64,000 nucleotides of DNA, taken from positions 558,001 through 622,000 of the forward strand of contig NW_021940919.1 of the NCBI RefSeq assembly GCF_004337985.1, read 5' to 3'. The notes below the pieces were generated by a model, which was not told where the DNA came from, made no database searches, and saw only the letters and a program-made list of their open reading frames with translations. The stretch is from Pyricularia pennisetigena. Lineage: Eukaryota; Ascomycota; Sordariomycetes; Magnaporthales; Pyriculariaceae. Made by a program: the position numbers and the translations under genes. Of the stretch, positions 35,568 through 48,322 are shown piece after piece (position 1 is the stretch's first letter; every line of letters starts with the position of its first letter).

Positions 35568-38220
35568 TTTGCCGGTATTTCTGTTTATGAAGTTAGTTGA
35601 TTTGAACTAGTGAGTATTCAAGCAGGCAATCAAGTTCGCGTCGATGACATACCTCTCTTACAAACCTTGTTGGGCGGCTGGAGGGGCGATGTTTGTCGAT
35701 TGTCGTTGTCGTCTTGATGGCGATAAAATTCCAAGGGTTGCAACAATTGAGCCCTTGCTCCCACCGTGGTTCTGTGGTGCACGTGAGTTTGTGGTCTGTG
35801 CTTTAGTAGGGCAAGTTGGAAATCTAGTTTGCGACTTGTGGGGGTTTGGGAAGATGAAGTGGGGCAAGGCAACTTTTGGGGAAACTGCGTGGTTAAGAAG
35901 GTCACATGATAGACAAAAATTCACGTGCTGGCGTCGAGGCTGTCGAAGCATAAGGTCTCTACGCCAGCCAACATCTCAAGTACCCGCCCATCATTAGTCG
36001 GATGCAGGATTGCGAATATTCCTCAATTCCAATAGCCCATCAAGTCTCCTCTCTCAGCTAAAGTAGGATTCCGACCATGGACTCAGTGGCCGGCTCTTAT
36101 CCCCATCTGATCCTAGCTTTACGTTGGCAGCTTGCTTCACTTCTTCGCTGTTTCCAAGTGTGGATATTCTGGCAGCCGAACCTGCCCTTTTCAGCCATCT
36201 CTCTCGGACCTGGCCTGATCTTGACTACGAACCTTGCACTCTGTGACGGCCATCTCCTCTCGATGGTTGACAGTTCCGTCAGAGGTGCCCGTCTATTCAT
36301 CAGCACCCTCCGATGCTCTACGCTAGTCGCCGTAAACCTGCCAAGGGATAGCGTCGTCGTCCCATAAGCATCCTAGCTCTGTAGCCAAGACATAATTAAC
36401 TTAGCTTCTTTGACGCTAGTGAAGTCTTGAACTACGCTATCAACATGCGACAACTTAGTTCTCTGGTGGAAATTTCCATTTTTGGTTCGAACATCCAGGA
36501 CCAGTATCGCTGCGCTGTTGTTGCAGACGCTGGACCGTTTGACGCACAAACTGTCTACGCTTGACGTTCGAGCCAGAACCTGGAAAGTCTATAAAAGACT
36601 CTCAAGTCCCGATACATTTCGCAACCTGCGACATCGGATGCGGAATTATATGATCATCAAGAGTCTCCATGAACATGATGGTGCTGATACCCGGGCGGCG
36701 AAAGAAAACTCGGTTTTGACAGGGCACAAGCAGCCATCCGAGACCAGAGGGTAAGTGACTCGACCCATGAGCTCATTAATGGCACCGAAATAGTCGGGAA
36801 CTCTTGGAAGTTCTGTTTTAAGGTCAAATCAAACAATTGCATATTGCAACTGTGATGAACCAGCCCAGGGAAAGTTACTTCTGCCAACAACCAACGCCCT
36901 TGGACAGCAAATGCACTGCTTGGATTGATGAGGACACAATGGGGCCGCGTTGCACTCGTGTGTCAGTGGATGGTATTTGGCACACGGCAGCTACCAAAGA
37001 TGCATAGCTCGAAGGCTCACATGGAGATGCCATGTTTTGCCACCCAACGAAGTTGTCGGCAGGTCTTTATCGGGTATCCTGTTGATATCGTCACCACAAT
37101 AGAAGCCATGGCTGGTTAAAGTTTTGAGCGAACGATTATACAAGAGGGCATCTTTGAGATCATTCCACTCAGAGTAAGCTTGAGTTGACAGGTTCACGAA
37201 CGTGAAATGACAAAGCTTTTACCCAACAGCAGCACTATTGCCTTGTGCAATACAGGGATGTCACCACACCCCATCAAAGACGTCGAACCCGCGTTGACGA
37301 GCCGGGTGTATAAGCTGTCGCAGTGTGGAGCTATCATAGTTGGCCGAAGATCTAAGGTAGCTTCCATTGCATAGTATCCAAGGATTTACTATTTCGGTAG
37401 CTTAATGTTTTCTCTAGGCGACTGTTCCCTGTGTTGCCCGCATCGGAGCTGATCAGAACAAATGCAATCAGATCCCTGATGTTGCAATGCGGGTTGATCT
37501 GACGATGTAGGTCAAATTACAAGGAACCCATTACCAAGCACAGCTGGAGGAAAACAGCAATTGTGGAGAGCAAGCCTAGCATGGCAACTGAGCACGGTAC
37601 TTGAGACGGTTCTTTTTCCTTTTGTCGAGGGAATACCCCGCACTTGCAACATGGACCGGTTCGCTGCATTGCGTCTATAAGCCCCTCCGTGCCTTGGAAT
37701 ATGTCAAGTGTCCATTAGGTGCTGCTTATAGGAAGGAAGCATTTTGGTTAGATGCCATCCATGATACAATATGGTACAGAGTGCTTCTGCTATATTCAGT
37801 TGATACGAAGCTGTGTAAAAGCTAATGCTAAACCCCGCTTCCACGACTGATCTAATAAATTCTTCGAACTCTGGGTACAAATATAACCCGTGGAAGCTTT
37901 GCTAAATCCGTTCCAAAGCATAGTCTGTATGAACTTGATGATTACTGAGGATTACTGAGAATTACATAAACAACCTAGCGCTACGGGGCACCAACTTGGA
38001 TGCGACTGTGTTCTATTCACGACTGCTAGACGCCAATTAGCGCCTAGTCTAGTTGAGATATATTCGTTCTTAGTCCTCTCTTGGGGAATTCCATTAAAAG
38101 TCTACGCAGGAACCTAGAAAAACCGCTTAATTTCAATCCACGTACCATTCTTGGACCATTCCACAGAGCAAACCACATTCGAAAGATACAACTCAAGATT
38201 CATATTACCAACCAACAATA
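35568..38220. other. Divergent spacer, RPL37/dioxygenase
   Basis: 2.65 kb. It holds the RPL37 promoter at the left and dioxygenase promoter at the right. A short direct repeat of GATTACTGAG (two full copies plus a partial, 37940-37965) is present. The open frames (at most about 117 codons) show no recognisable domain. I see no gene. Confidence 0.55.
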
Positions 38221-39400
38221 ATGGCATTACAATCAAGCTCAGGAGGGCGGGGAGCAGCGCCGGCCTCGACGCCGGAGCTCCTCGACCTCACCATCGACAA
38301 CATTACCCAAAACACCATCGTCATAAACTCTCAGGCGCCATCCGTTCGCCTCCGCTACGTCATGGAGCGGCTCGTGACGCACCTGCACGACTTTGCGCGG
38401 GAGACGCGGCTGTCGACCGAGGAGTGGATGGCGGCCATCAACTTCCTGATCGCGACGGGCCAAATCTCGGACGACAAGCGCAACGAGTTCATCCTGCTGT
38501 CCGACGTGCTCGGCCTGTCGCTGTTGGTCGACAACCTCAACCACCCGACGCCGCCCGGCTGCACCGAGGGTTCCGTCCTGGGTCCGTTCCACACCCACGA
38601 CGCCCCGACGCTGGCCAACGGCGAGAGCATGACGTCGGACCCCGAAGGGGAGCCCATGCTGGCTGTGTGCACCGTCAAGGACCGCGACGGCAACCCCCTG
38701 GCGGGCGTCAAGGTCGACATCTGGGAGACCGACTCGGGTGGCCACTACGACGTGCAGCACAGCGACAGGGAAGGGCCCAGCGAGCGCTGCGTCATGGTCT
38801 CGGACGACCAGGGCCACTTCTGGTTCCGCGGCCTCAAGCCCGTCAGCTACCCCATTCCCAATGACGGGCCGGTCGGGAAGCTCCTGGAGAAGTTGGGGAG
38901 GCACTGCTGGCGGCCGGCGCATGTGCACTTTATGTTTGAGAAGGAGGGGTGGGAGAAGTTGATCACGTAGGTTTTTTATTTGTTTCCCCTTGTTTTCGCT
39001 GGTTCTTACTTTTTGAACCTGTCCTCCCGTGGACCCGCCACGGCCTATCCTTTGGGTTGGATAGACCATGGAGATGGCCACGTCAGGCGGGATTTCAACA
39101 CAGTCACTAATACCGAATGAAATCCCAAGTGCACTCTATATACGCGGCGACCCCTACGAAAAGACAGACGCCGTATTCGGCGTCAAGTCGAGCTTGACAA
39201 TCGACCTGGACAAGGTCGACGCTGCGACTTCGAGCGAGTACGGCGTGCCCGAGGGTACGTGGCTGCTGCGTCGCGACTTTGTGCTGGTGACCCAGGAGGA
39301 GACGTCCAAGCTGCGTGATGAGAAGGCAGTCGAAGCCCTCAAGAAGCTGGGACTCAAGGTCAGGCTGGAGGACCATTTGCCAGTTCCGGATCTAGACTAG
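38221..39400 (+). CDS. Intradiol dioxygenase (hydroxyquinol/catechol 1,2-dioxygenase)
   Basis: Exons 38221-38966 and 39130-39400, one 163-bp intron; 338 aa. It cleaves an ortho-diphenol ring between the hydroxyls, feeding the 3-oxoadipate pathway (cytosol). An N-terminal helical dimerisation region (about 20-110) is followed by the beta-barrel with EGSVLGPFHTHDAP (116-129). The non-haem Fe(III) ligands are Tyr176 (GGHYDVQ), Tyr210 (PVSYPIP), His234 and His236 (RPAHVHF). Length and motif style fit fungal hydroxyquinol 1,2-dioxygenase better than protocatechuate dioxygenase; the exact substrate is an inference. The donor (AC|GTAGGT) creates a TAG stop at the exon border if the intron is kept. 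The splice joins LIT to ALYIRGDPY, which restores the family sequence. The GC-rich exon produces long antisense open frames that are not genes. Confidence 0.93.
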
Positions 39401-39444
39401 TAGTCATGGTGATCTGATGAAAAGCTAGTGACAAACTGCACAAG

Positions 39445-39445
<1 letters not shown>

Positions 39446-39486
<41 letters not shown>
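39446..39486. repeat. Poly(A) tract, 41 bases
   Basis: Forty-one consecutive A, beginning 46 bases after the dioxygenase stop codon. Confidence 0.95.
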
Positions 39487-39487
<1 letters not shown>

Positions 39488-40101
39488 CCCTCGCAACTAG
39501 AGACGTCAGCAGTGCATACAAGAGGAACAACAAATCTTTGATGGATGTGAACCAAAAAAAAGGCCCAGAACTGTTATGTACGGGGTGGGATCACATTACG
39601 CGATCTACATATACAGAAGGTCTTGTATGTACAAGTTGAGGCGTCCAAAGACCATGGCCTCGGCCGGCAGACACATATACAGATAACCCGCCCTAGATGC
39701 GCCGGCCACTGGGGTCATCTAGGGCGCGACGCCACGAGCTGTGGCCGCTTTTTTTTTCTTTTCTTTTTTTTTTGGTCCAGGTTCTGAGATGGGAAAAGAA
39801 ACAAACCATATTGAGGTCCGCCAACGCAAAGATAATTGTAACAAGTTGTGGAAGCATAATGACACAGATATCATGCCGCTCAGAGAAAGCTTGAAAAGAG
39901 TAAAAAAGAATTGGCAATCGAAGCCAGAATGCCGCAATGCCACAGTCCAGACGCCAAAAACCAGATGAGACTGTTTCTTTCTTGTCACACAGTGCACAAG
40001 ACAGGCTGAGCAGACAGCAACATATCCCTGCGACAGATATTCGTCAGCAAAAGGGCACTCTTCTCCATCTTGGAAGTCTATGAGGGTTCTGGCTTGAGTG
40101 G

Positions 40102-40119
40102 NNNNNNNNNNNNNNNNNN
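40102..40119. other. Assembly gap (18 N)
   Basis: N run flanked by G on both sides (GG before, six G after), suggesting an unresolved poly(G) tract. Confidence 0.97.
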
Positions 40120-43100
40120 GGGGGGATGGGGGCTACAGAAAGACACGAACGCCCCGTCTTACATTGCTACCGCCAGCAGCTCATCCTGTTCAGAGCCCTC
40201 AGGCCTAAATGAAGGACTGGCCATGCCCAAGTCTGAGATCGAAGCAACAGAATCCCTCTATCCCTACTTTGAAGTAAGGCAATCCCGAGGGCCAGAGACA
40301 CCGCGCCGCTTCCGGGAGCAGCATCGACATTGGCTTAGACGCTCCGTCCGTCCTGAAGAGACGTCAAGGCGAGCTAGCGGGCTTCAATATATCTCTTTTA
40401 GACGTGGAGACGGTAGATCTGTCTTCTGGTATATGAAGAGGCAGCGGGGAACTGAAAACAAAGAATATATGACGGAAATGACTGAGATGTGGCAAAGAAA
40501 AGAAATTTCAGAGAGACGTATTAAAAACAATTAGGAATGGTTACTTGGATGAAGAAATGAAGCGTGATAAAACTTTTGCAGCTTGCAAGGTTCAAGACTG
40601 ATGAACATCAGGAGAAGTTCTTATTTATAACACAAGCACCGAAGTTGAGCGGTGAGCAGGAAAACAAATCATGTAAGCACCGACTGGTGAAGTAACCATC
40701 CAGCTCTCCTTGAATCCTGGACCTAGTTCTGCTACAATGAGCAAGTTGATATCAGATGCATCAGAAGCCAAGCCAGCCCAGAAAGGTCCGCAAAGCATTT
40801 GACCCCGATCCTGGACGGAAGGCTGCCTGGACCAAGTGCAAACTCATGGGTCACCAGCCGTTGCTTGACCCAATAATCAACAAGCCTATCCAATTATATT
40901 TCCTTGGCTATTCTGCTCAGCCAGTCGCAACTCAGCCGTCAGTGTTTGTTGGCCATGTTTGCCTACCGATTCCCAGCTCGCACCCATCGCCAAGGTGCGG
41001 GTTGTCCCTTATATTGACGCCATCAGCAACATAGTCAGACATGTACATCTGAGATGGAGAAGATGGTCCAATGGTTTCACGGCCACTGTATCACACCGAG
41101 GGTGCTTGCGTGGGGGGAAAGCATCGACGTGGTGTAGGCGGCAGAGATTTGATTTGACCTTGGAAACTAGCAAAGGGGATAGTTAATCCACGCAGTCCAG
41201 GCCAACACATTGGGTTTGCGCATAGAAGGTGGGTAGCACAGAGCGGCTTCCAAAACAATCTTGCTCATCAAAGGGCAGAAGTCAACAAAACTGACTTATA
41301 GATCATTATTTTGTAGATCGAATGTCACTGTTCCTTGCAAATCTTCCTGAACTACTATGTGAAAGAAAGAGGCTAAGTTTTGATTCTGACATTTTAGGCC
41401 GCTGCGTATATGCTGGGTTTGACTTTTGATCGGTGACTACAAGTACTGCAGGTCGCCATCAACATCCGAGCCTTATGCAGGCGACCCGATTCGGTGGTTG
41501 CTTTTGATCTCAGTCACACATTCATCTACCCGAGAGGGGTGGGGGTTTGTCAATGTGCTTTCGGTCACTTGCCCAATGGGATCCAACCGGAAATGCCATC
41601 CGGGAGGATTCCGAGGATGGAACATACCTTCTGGTTTCCCTTCGGAGAAAGAGATCGACACATGATGCGTTTCAGCTCGGGAGTAGGCTTTATTTGGATA
41701 ATATACTGGAAATCGGTGGTTTAGAAAAGAGAGATGCAAACAATGTGAATGCAGGAAACCGGTCTCAAGAAATGAAATACAAAGTTGGTTTGCTCACCTG
41801 GATCCTGGGGCTTCCATCGTCAACATGTGCCTCGATTACTTTTGCTAATTTATAATTGTAAATCCCTGAAGGCCAGACCGGCCCAGAACTGACATTTAAT
41901 GGCTGTATTCGGATGTGTGCATGAAATTCGATGGACTGGATGGTTGGCAAAGAAGACACCGTGATGTGCTTGATGTAATAATAATGGGGGTTTTAAGGAG
42001 GCCTGCGAGTTGGATCAGTAAGGTAGGTAGGCAAACAAAAAAGGAATTCAATAAATGCGATTTTGAAGAGCTTCTTAAGCTTGTGAAATCATCAACCCAA
42101 CAGCCCATAGGCTTGGGCAGAATGCCGCCAACTCGGGCGACGACATAATTGTTTTCTTGTTATTTGAAGATTACTCATAGGACGTCAATCGACAGACAAG
42201 TTGTTCTCGTTTTGTGGTCAGGATTGCGGCTATCGATTGAAGAGGTCCTGCAAGCCCTGGTGTACAGTCTGCACCAACCCCCCCAATCCAACGTCGCCGC
42301 CTATCTGTTGAGGAAACTAGCCCGCCAGTCAGCCGCGCTGTTTGCTTTAGTGGACCTGCTGCAGTGCCTTATTTTTCATTTTTCCAACCGTTGAACGGAA
42401 GTAATGGCTGACAATTCGGGTAGGTGCGTTGTTCGCTGTTTGCTCTAGACCTCAAAGGGAAAGATGCAGTCTCAGCAAGTTCTAGATTCATGCAAGTAGT
42501 GCAACATATCATGATTTGCTTGCAATACTGGGCTTTGTTCGGTTCTCCGAGCTCTGTTGCTATGAAATTTATACGCCTTGGCTATATGTCTCTACTAACC
42601 TATGTGCCTGTATATGTATGCACAGTTCATCGGCTCGTCCAGGGCCAGTCTAGCGTTAAATCTCTACCCACAACGCGGAAACCACAGCTAACAGGCTTTC
42701 AGGAGGCGGGCGTTGCTTTTCTTAGCCTCAACCATTGGCCAGGCCAAGTAAGTATAATGCACCGCAGGCAGCTTTAGACAACCATCACACCGGCCCCACA
42801 CCCCTCGGTTCGGGACTGCTGACATCTACGAGGTGATGAAGCGCCCAATATTTCATCTCTCGTTCACCGCAGACAGCTGCATTTAGGTAGTTATGGGGCA
42901 AGAATAGGTATGCAAACTCGGTGTACGGTACTTCTGTTTGTCATTTTGTTCGACCTGCAGACATCCTTGTCACGGGAGCACGCATACACTTGCTCCTCAC
43001 CTCAACGATCATCATCGTCAAGGGGAATCAAAAGTCGGCGGCCGAACAATCACATCACTTGTTGACTAAGGAAAAATATCATAGTATATGCCACTTATTG

Positions 43101-43950
43101 GCACACATGCGAGAAACTGACCTTTTACGTTACTCCACTTCGGTTATCTACTAGACTGGTTCCTCCTACCCTACATTCACACAGAAATAGAATGCATCCT
43201 TATTCGTACTCGGGCTATCCGACTAGACCTTGAAAAAGTGAAGTCAACAGTGTGAATTATAGATCTGGGAAACGAAGACAGAGAGGGGAAGATGTAATTT
43301 CCAGGCAGTAATATACTTGCCTGTTGATTAATCCAACTACTCGCAAGATCATCCGGATAATTAGTGGTAATAAAGAGCCTTGTTGTCCAATGAACATCTC
43401 TCCGATATTTTTACGGCCCAAAGGGGACGGACCGATAGGAGGATGGAGCTGAAGTGAACCTTCCATACGAGGGGCAAACGTGGTCGAGTAAAGATTTTGT
43501 GTAGAATTAATGTTTTGGATTGGTATCGGACAAGTCCTTGAGCATTAGCGGAGAGTGCATCGGTGGGCATATTGCGATTCGGAACATAATAATTCAATCC
43601 TTCCACGGAGCAAAGAGCAAGAGGACATGACGCGGCTTATAAATTTGGCTTGATTGACTTATGCAAATATGAAATACCGAGCTTGAGATGCAAAAGGGAT
43701 AAGCGAAATAAGTAAATCACAAAAAGGAAATGGGAGATGAACATCAAGTAGGAAAAAAAATAGTCATCCCCCAGCACAAGGGGCAAGTAGCCTTGACATC
43801 ACTCTGCAGTGCGCGCCGCAGCAGCTACCCTGTGAAACACCCATCGCCGCTTTTTGGTTCAGGCCAAACTTCACCCCATTCCCTCATAGAATCAAGAAGT
43901 ATAGAAGTAAATGCAAGCACCTCGAGTTATCAAACGGGTTCGAGCTGGGT

Positions 43951-44692
43951 TTACTTCCTGCACGCCTGCCACTGGAGGTTGAGCTGCTGGGTAAAGGCAA
44001 CGGTAGCGTCGTCGTCCGAGATGATGCCGATGGCCGTGGACTTGGTGCTCGTGAGGCTGATGCGGTTGTTGATGTTGAGGATCCCGTTGGCGCCGCAGGG
44101 CGAGTAGACGACCGAGGTCGTGGGGACCTGGTCCGTCTTGGTGTAGACCTGTCCCTGGGCCCAGATGCCTCCGCCTGTGATGGAGGTCTGCGTCGTGGTG
44201 GTGGATGGCGCGTCCTGAGAGAAGTAGTAGGTCGAGTAGAAGGTGCCCGTGACGCCCTCGTCGAGCTGTGCGTAGCCGTGGTACGTGCTCTCGACCACGG
44301 AGAACTGGAATCCACCCGGGTACTTTAGGTTCAGGTGAAGCTGGCAGTTCTTGGTCCGCTCCGTCGGGTTGAAGCCGGGGCCGATGTAGGTCTGAAAGCG
44401 ATCGAAGCCAAAGGTGATGACCTGGAGTTTGGGACAAAAGATTAGCTTATGTTAGTCGCTAGAAACCTTGTATACTTCTCTTGCCGGGATGGACATATTC
44501 CCTGAGAGATGTACTTACCGTCTTGTCGGGCGAGATGCTAGTCACGACAGTTCCCTGGGGACAGCCGTTACCCGAGAAGCTTGCATTGACGATCTGGATT
44601 TCCTTGGGGTCAGGGCCGTCCTTGAACTCCTGAGTAGGGATCAAGGGGGAGGCGGCAGCCAGGGCAGGAAGAATGAAAGCGGAGAAACGCAT
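43951..44692 (-). CDS. Secreted DUF4360 protein
   Basis: Exons 44692-44519 and 44421-43951 (minus strand), one 97-bp phase-0 intron (GTAAGT donor, CAG acceptor); 214 aa. A signal peptide ([16 protein letters not shown], cleavage about residue 16-20) is followed by a compact domain with [12 protein letters not shown], the opening signature of the DUF4360 family. It continues with [15 protein letters not shown] after the splice, [18 protein letters not shown], and a C-terminal NLQWQAC. The four Cys (in GNGCPQG, KNCQLH, YSPCGAN and QACRK) fit two disulphides. DUF4360 proteins are small secreted fungal proteins of unknown function. A TATAAATA at 44832-44839 sits about 140 bases upstream of the start. 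No neighbour suggests a role. Confidence 0.9.
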
Positions 44693-46738
44693 TTTGATTG
44701 GAATATTTGGAGTTGAATATAAGCCTGATCAAGGGCGTTGCTTGCGCTGAAGATGTCGTTGCTGAGGATCTTTCGCTCGAGAGGCTGATTTTCTGAAAGA
44801 GAATTGACGATAAAACGGCAGAAGTGTTCTGTATTTATATTCACACTCGATCCAGACATGCACCTCTGACGATGCCCGAATCTCACCATCTATGAGACCC
44901 TGTATTGGTCTGCAGGGACCAGAACCGAGCCAACAAGAGATCGTGCTCATGGATGATACGACTCAGACCCCAATATCACCGTCCCGGAATCCCATCTCGC
45001 CGGGTGAAGGTCGTCAGACAGGGGTTCGGGCATCACAAAGGCTGGATCGCAATATGTCGACGCCGGCGAACGGAAAGAGGGGGTTCATTGTTCCAGCTGA
45101 GTCGCAGTCGGAAATAGGCGAATTAGTTGCAGGGGAAAATCTTGAGTTGTTTGCTTACGCGACCAAAACTTAGCCATGTTGTCGATATTGACCTGTATAT
45201 TGCTTTGATAGCTTCGGCGTTGTTGTTCAGCTTCGGTCTTGAAATCGCGCCAGTATGCTCCCTGCTTTTCCCATGTTTTCCCACATCTTTGCGCGCAATT
45301 ATTCTTCACACAGGATCCTTGGTCGGTTTGTTTAATTTAGTTAGCTCGTGGTGAGGTTCTGGAGCTGCAAATTTGCGGGTGAAAAGCAGGATAAATGAAA
45401 TCCATATTAGGCGGGAGAAAAGCACCTGTTATGCCCTCGGCCTGACCACACGTTTCTCTTACTACCATGGAATTGAACAGGCCTTGGCAATATCCGTGTA
45501 TTGTCCCATATTGCCTTCGACAAGCTAGTACAACTTCAAGCCCTGTTCCGGTGCAGGCCAGACTGGTCCAAAATTGGGAGTGCGAGGTTAAATCTTTTTA
45601 TAGTCGCCGCGAGAGATGCAAGTGCAATTCGCTCCGCCACTTCGCGCCCTTCAACATCAGGTGTCTCGACTAAAATATCGCTGTTGCATCTTTTCCGATT
45701 GGCGGGCATCATCAACATTCCTCCAAGGAAAGCGTACCTGAACGAGGCAAATCTGGGGTACATCTCGCCACACACAATGCTAAGTCATCAGGGCCCATGA
45801 GGTGTCAATTGGGGATCTGTCTCTGAGGCTGACGGATACTCTCCTGTCGATCTTGCTTGTTTGCCACTACTGCCAACGCGGGAGGCTCAACATGCTTCTT
45901 GGTATCACACGCTAGAGAACGCGAGGATATGGTTAAAAACGGTAGAATGAAACATGATACCACACGCTTGGTATTTCGAAGACGGTACTGCACTACAGGC
46001 GGTGTGACCATTCCGGCCGAAACTGAACCTAGGCCTGTGAAGAAGCTGTCAGCATTCATCCTACGGTAGCGAAAAGGACTACCTTAGGACCGAGGAGATG
46101 CCCCTTGCCACTTTGGACTGCTAAACAAGGAGTCTGGCCCTCGAGTTTCCACTCGAAACCCCAAGGTCCCATTCATGCGAGATGCCTAGATCGTTCGGGC
46201 GTGGAGCGAGTGGCGATGCGAGGGCAATTGATTCCCCTATGCTGGTTTCCCGTGACCTCTGATGCAGGCCAGTCATCTATCGGCTAAATTGTAGGCGAAC
46301 AAAAGACAAGAATAGAAACATGAAAATGGTACGGTATGCGGAGCACCGGTATACCCAGTGATACCCTTGGTTCTGTTTCAGAGGGCGGCCCCAAATTAAC
46401 TTTGCTCGAGAGATCGAGGCCAATGTAGCCGTTCATCTTAACACTCGACATTATATGTCTCGTGAGAGTAGTCCATAGAGAAATAATAAAGTCAGGGGGC
46501 AGTTTGGGGCGATATGTTGTGGACACAAGGGAACTGGTAGCACGAATGAAGCAAAAGAAATTGTTGGAAGAACTTGTTGGCAAGTCTATGAGAGAACGCT
46601 AGAAGTGAGGTAAGTACTGAAGACAATAGCAAGCATATCTCCAACGACGAAGCCGACTTTTTTTTTGTCAAAGCATGGTGAAATCACTTTTCCTAAAAGC
46701 CGAAAGAGCGTTGGCGAATCAATTTTACGACCAAGCTT
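44693..46738. other. Spacer between DUF4360 and methylcitrate synthase genes
   Basis: 2.0 kb; promoter of the DUF4360 gene (TATAAATA on the minus strand at 44832-44839) and 3' region of the citrate-synthase-family gene. Open frames of up to about 100 codons show nothing recognisable. Confidence 0.55.
44832..44839 (-). promoter_or_regulatory. TATA box of the DUF4360 gene
   Basis: TATAAATA on the minus strand, about 140 bases upstream of the ATG at 44692. Confidence 0.5.
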
Positions 46739-48322
46739 CTAGTTCTTGTCACCGACAAGCTTGAGGATTCCCTCCAAATTGATGCTCTTGGGCCTCTCAA
46801 TTGGCAGACCCAAAGCCCGGTCCCAGATCAGCTGGGCAAGCGGTCCAAGACCACGGCTCACACCGAAAGTGGCGGTGTAGTATAGTGTTTCGTGGAAGCC
46901 GTAGTGATGGAAAAGTACGCCGGAGCTCGAGTCGACGTTGGGGTACGGGTTCTTGGTCTTGCCGTGTTTCTTGAGTACCTCGGGAGCAACTTGGCTGTTG
47001 AGCTGGACGAGCTGGAAAACTGGGTCTTTGGCGATCTCGGGACGCGACGCAGCGTAGTCCATAAGGGCCTGGAATCGCGGGTCAGGCTTGCGCAACACGG
47101 CGTGACCGTAACCGGGTACTACGCGGCCAGAGTTGAGCGTCGACCAGAGGTAGTCGGTTACGTCCTTTTCCGAGTATTTGGCAGGGATAGCCTCCTTCAT
47201 CTGGATGATCCAGCGGAGAACCTCCTGGGCAGCAAGACTAGAGGAGAGAGATCAGCCATCGTTCCCGTTCACTCTCGCCCCTTCAAATACCAAACACTTA
47301 CCCATGGAGAGGTCCAGCCAAACCCTGCAGACCGGCACTGTAACTGAGGAAAGGATCGCTAAGAGCGCTGCCCACAAGATGTGTGGTGTGTGCTGAGACA
47401 TTTCCTCCCTCATGGTCACCATGAAGAGCGAGATACAATCGCAACAGGTCTTGGAAGTTCTCGTTTTCCTTGCCGCCCTTGCCCAGCATGGCAGCAAAGT
47501 TGTACGACCAATCCTGCTCCAGATCGACCTCGGCAGGCAGAGCACCCCCACCCTTGTACGAGTTATGGTAGATCTTGGCTGCGATTGTGGGAAGCTTGGC
47601 CAGCAAGCTAATGCTGTCGTCAAAAGTAGGCTCCCAGTAATCGGCCTTGCTGAGGCCCTCGGCATAAGCTTTGGCAAATTTGGATGTGTAGTTGAGGGCA
47701 GAGACTGCAATGGCAAACTGTGTCATGGGGTGCAGGTCGCGGGGGAAGTCATCCAACATCTTGTTGACAAAAGCCGGCAGTTGGGCCTGCTCAGCAAGTT
47801 GACGAGACAGAACGCGGACCTGGTTGGTGCTGGGGACCTGGCCAGTGAGAAGCAGCCAGAACATAGCCTCGGGTAGCATTTCAGTGCCAGTCTTGCCCTT
47901 GGGCAGCTCACGCTGACAGTCTTTGATTGTACGGCCGTGGAAACGGATACCCTCGTCGGCGTCAAGAACAGATCCCTCCCATACCATGGCTTTCAAGCCA
48001 CGCATGCCTCCAATAGTGTTCTCGACCTTGACTTCGCCGATGACCTTCGAACCATGGGCTTTGACCTTCTTGAGGAGCTCGCGCTTGGCCGGAATGACAC
48101 TCTTCAGTGTGGTCTTCAGGTCTGGCTCCGAGCTAGCCGAGTAGTTTCTGGTGGATCGCAGGTTGGAAGTGCATGCTGAGCGGGTAGTAAGAGGCTGTAG
48201 ACAAGTTAGTCATCATGAACATGGACGTATACAGTCCTGGAGTCTAGCTGCCAGCGGTAACTCTGTGGCTGACGGCTTACCCGGAAGGCGCCCAGCGCCC
48301 TCGACGTTGTCCTAAGGCTCAT
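46739..48322 (-). CDS. mcsA: Mitochondrial 2-methylcitrate synthase (citrate synthase family)
   Basis: Exons 48322-48281, 48194-47302 and 47237-46739 (minus strand), introns of 86 and 64 bp; 477 aa. A basic, Ser/Thr-rich presequence (about 1-35, MSLRTTSRALGAFR) indicates mitochondrial import. The catalytic residues are His311 (GPLHG), His357 (GYGHAVLRK) and Asp414 (PNVDSS), with the substrate-binding block DHEGGNVSAHTTHLVGSAL at 274-292. All citrate synthases share these. I favour methylcitrate synthase, which condenses propionyl-CoA with oxaloacetate, because GMRGLKAMVWEGSVLD, GTEMLPEAMFWLLLTG and YWEPTFDDSISLLAK match my recollection of fungal McsA rather than CitA. A methylisocitrate-lyase-type gene lies head to head 1.0 kb away. 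Family certain; sub-type about 0.75. Confidence 0.9.

Larger units (their letters stand above)
39401..43950. other. Gene-free 4.5-kb region with gap and A41 tract
   Basis: Between the convergent dioxygenase and DUF4360 genes. It holds an A41 homopolymer (39446-39486), an 18-base N gap (40102-40119), an open frame across and after that gap (to 40534) with no recognisable domain, and AT-rich sequence with many short open frames. I found no reverse transcriptase, transposase or LTR signature by eye, but a decayed element or an unannotated multi-exon gene cannot be excluded. Confidence 0.5.

Noticed and set aside
36484..36500. GGTTCGAAC, resembling a tRNA B box
   Set aside because: The following bases do not match the rest of the B box and no A box or acceptor-stem pairing is found around it. 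No tRNA gene was found elsewhere by eye.
38239..39081. 280-codon open frame on the minus strand
   Set aside because: It lies antisense to the GC-rich dioxygenase exon, whose iron ligands and family motifs are clear; composition is that of a reverse-complement shadow.
40070..40534. 154-codon open frame crossing the 18-N gap
   Set aside because: The frame across the gap is meaningless because gap size is unknown; the part after it has no recognisable domain.
46739..48322. Reading as ordinary mitochondrial citrate synthase
   Set aside because: Possible, since all catalytic residues are shared, but sequence blocks resemble fungal methylcitrate synthase and the neighbour is a methylisocitrate-lyase-type gene. 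Kept as the main alternative.
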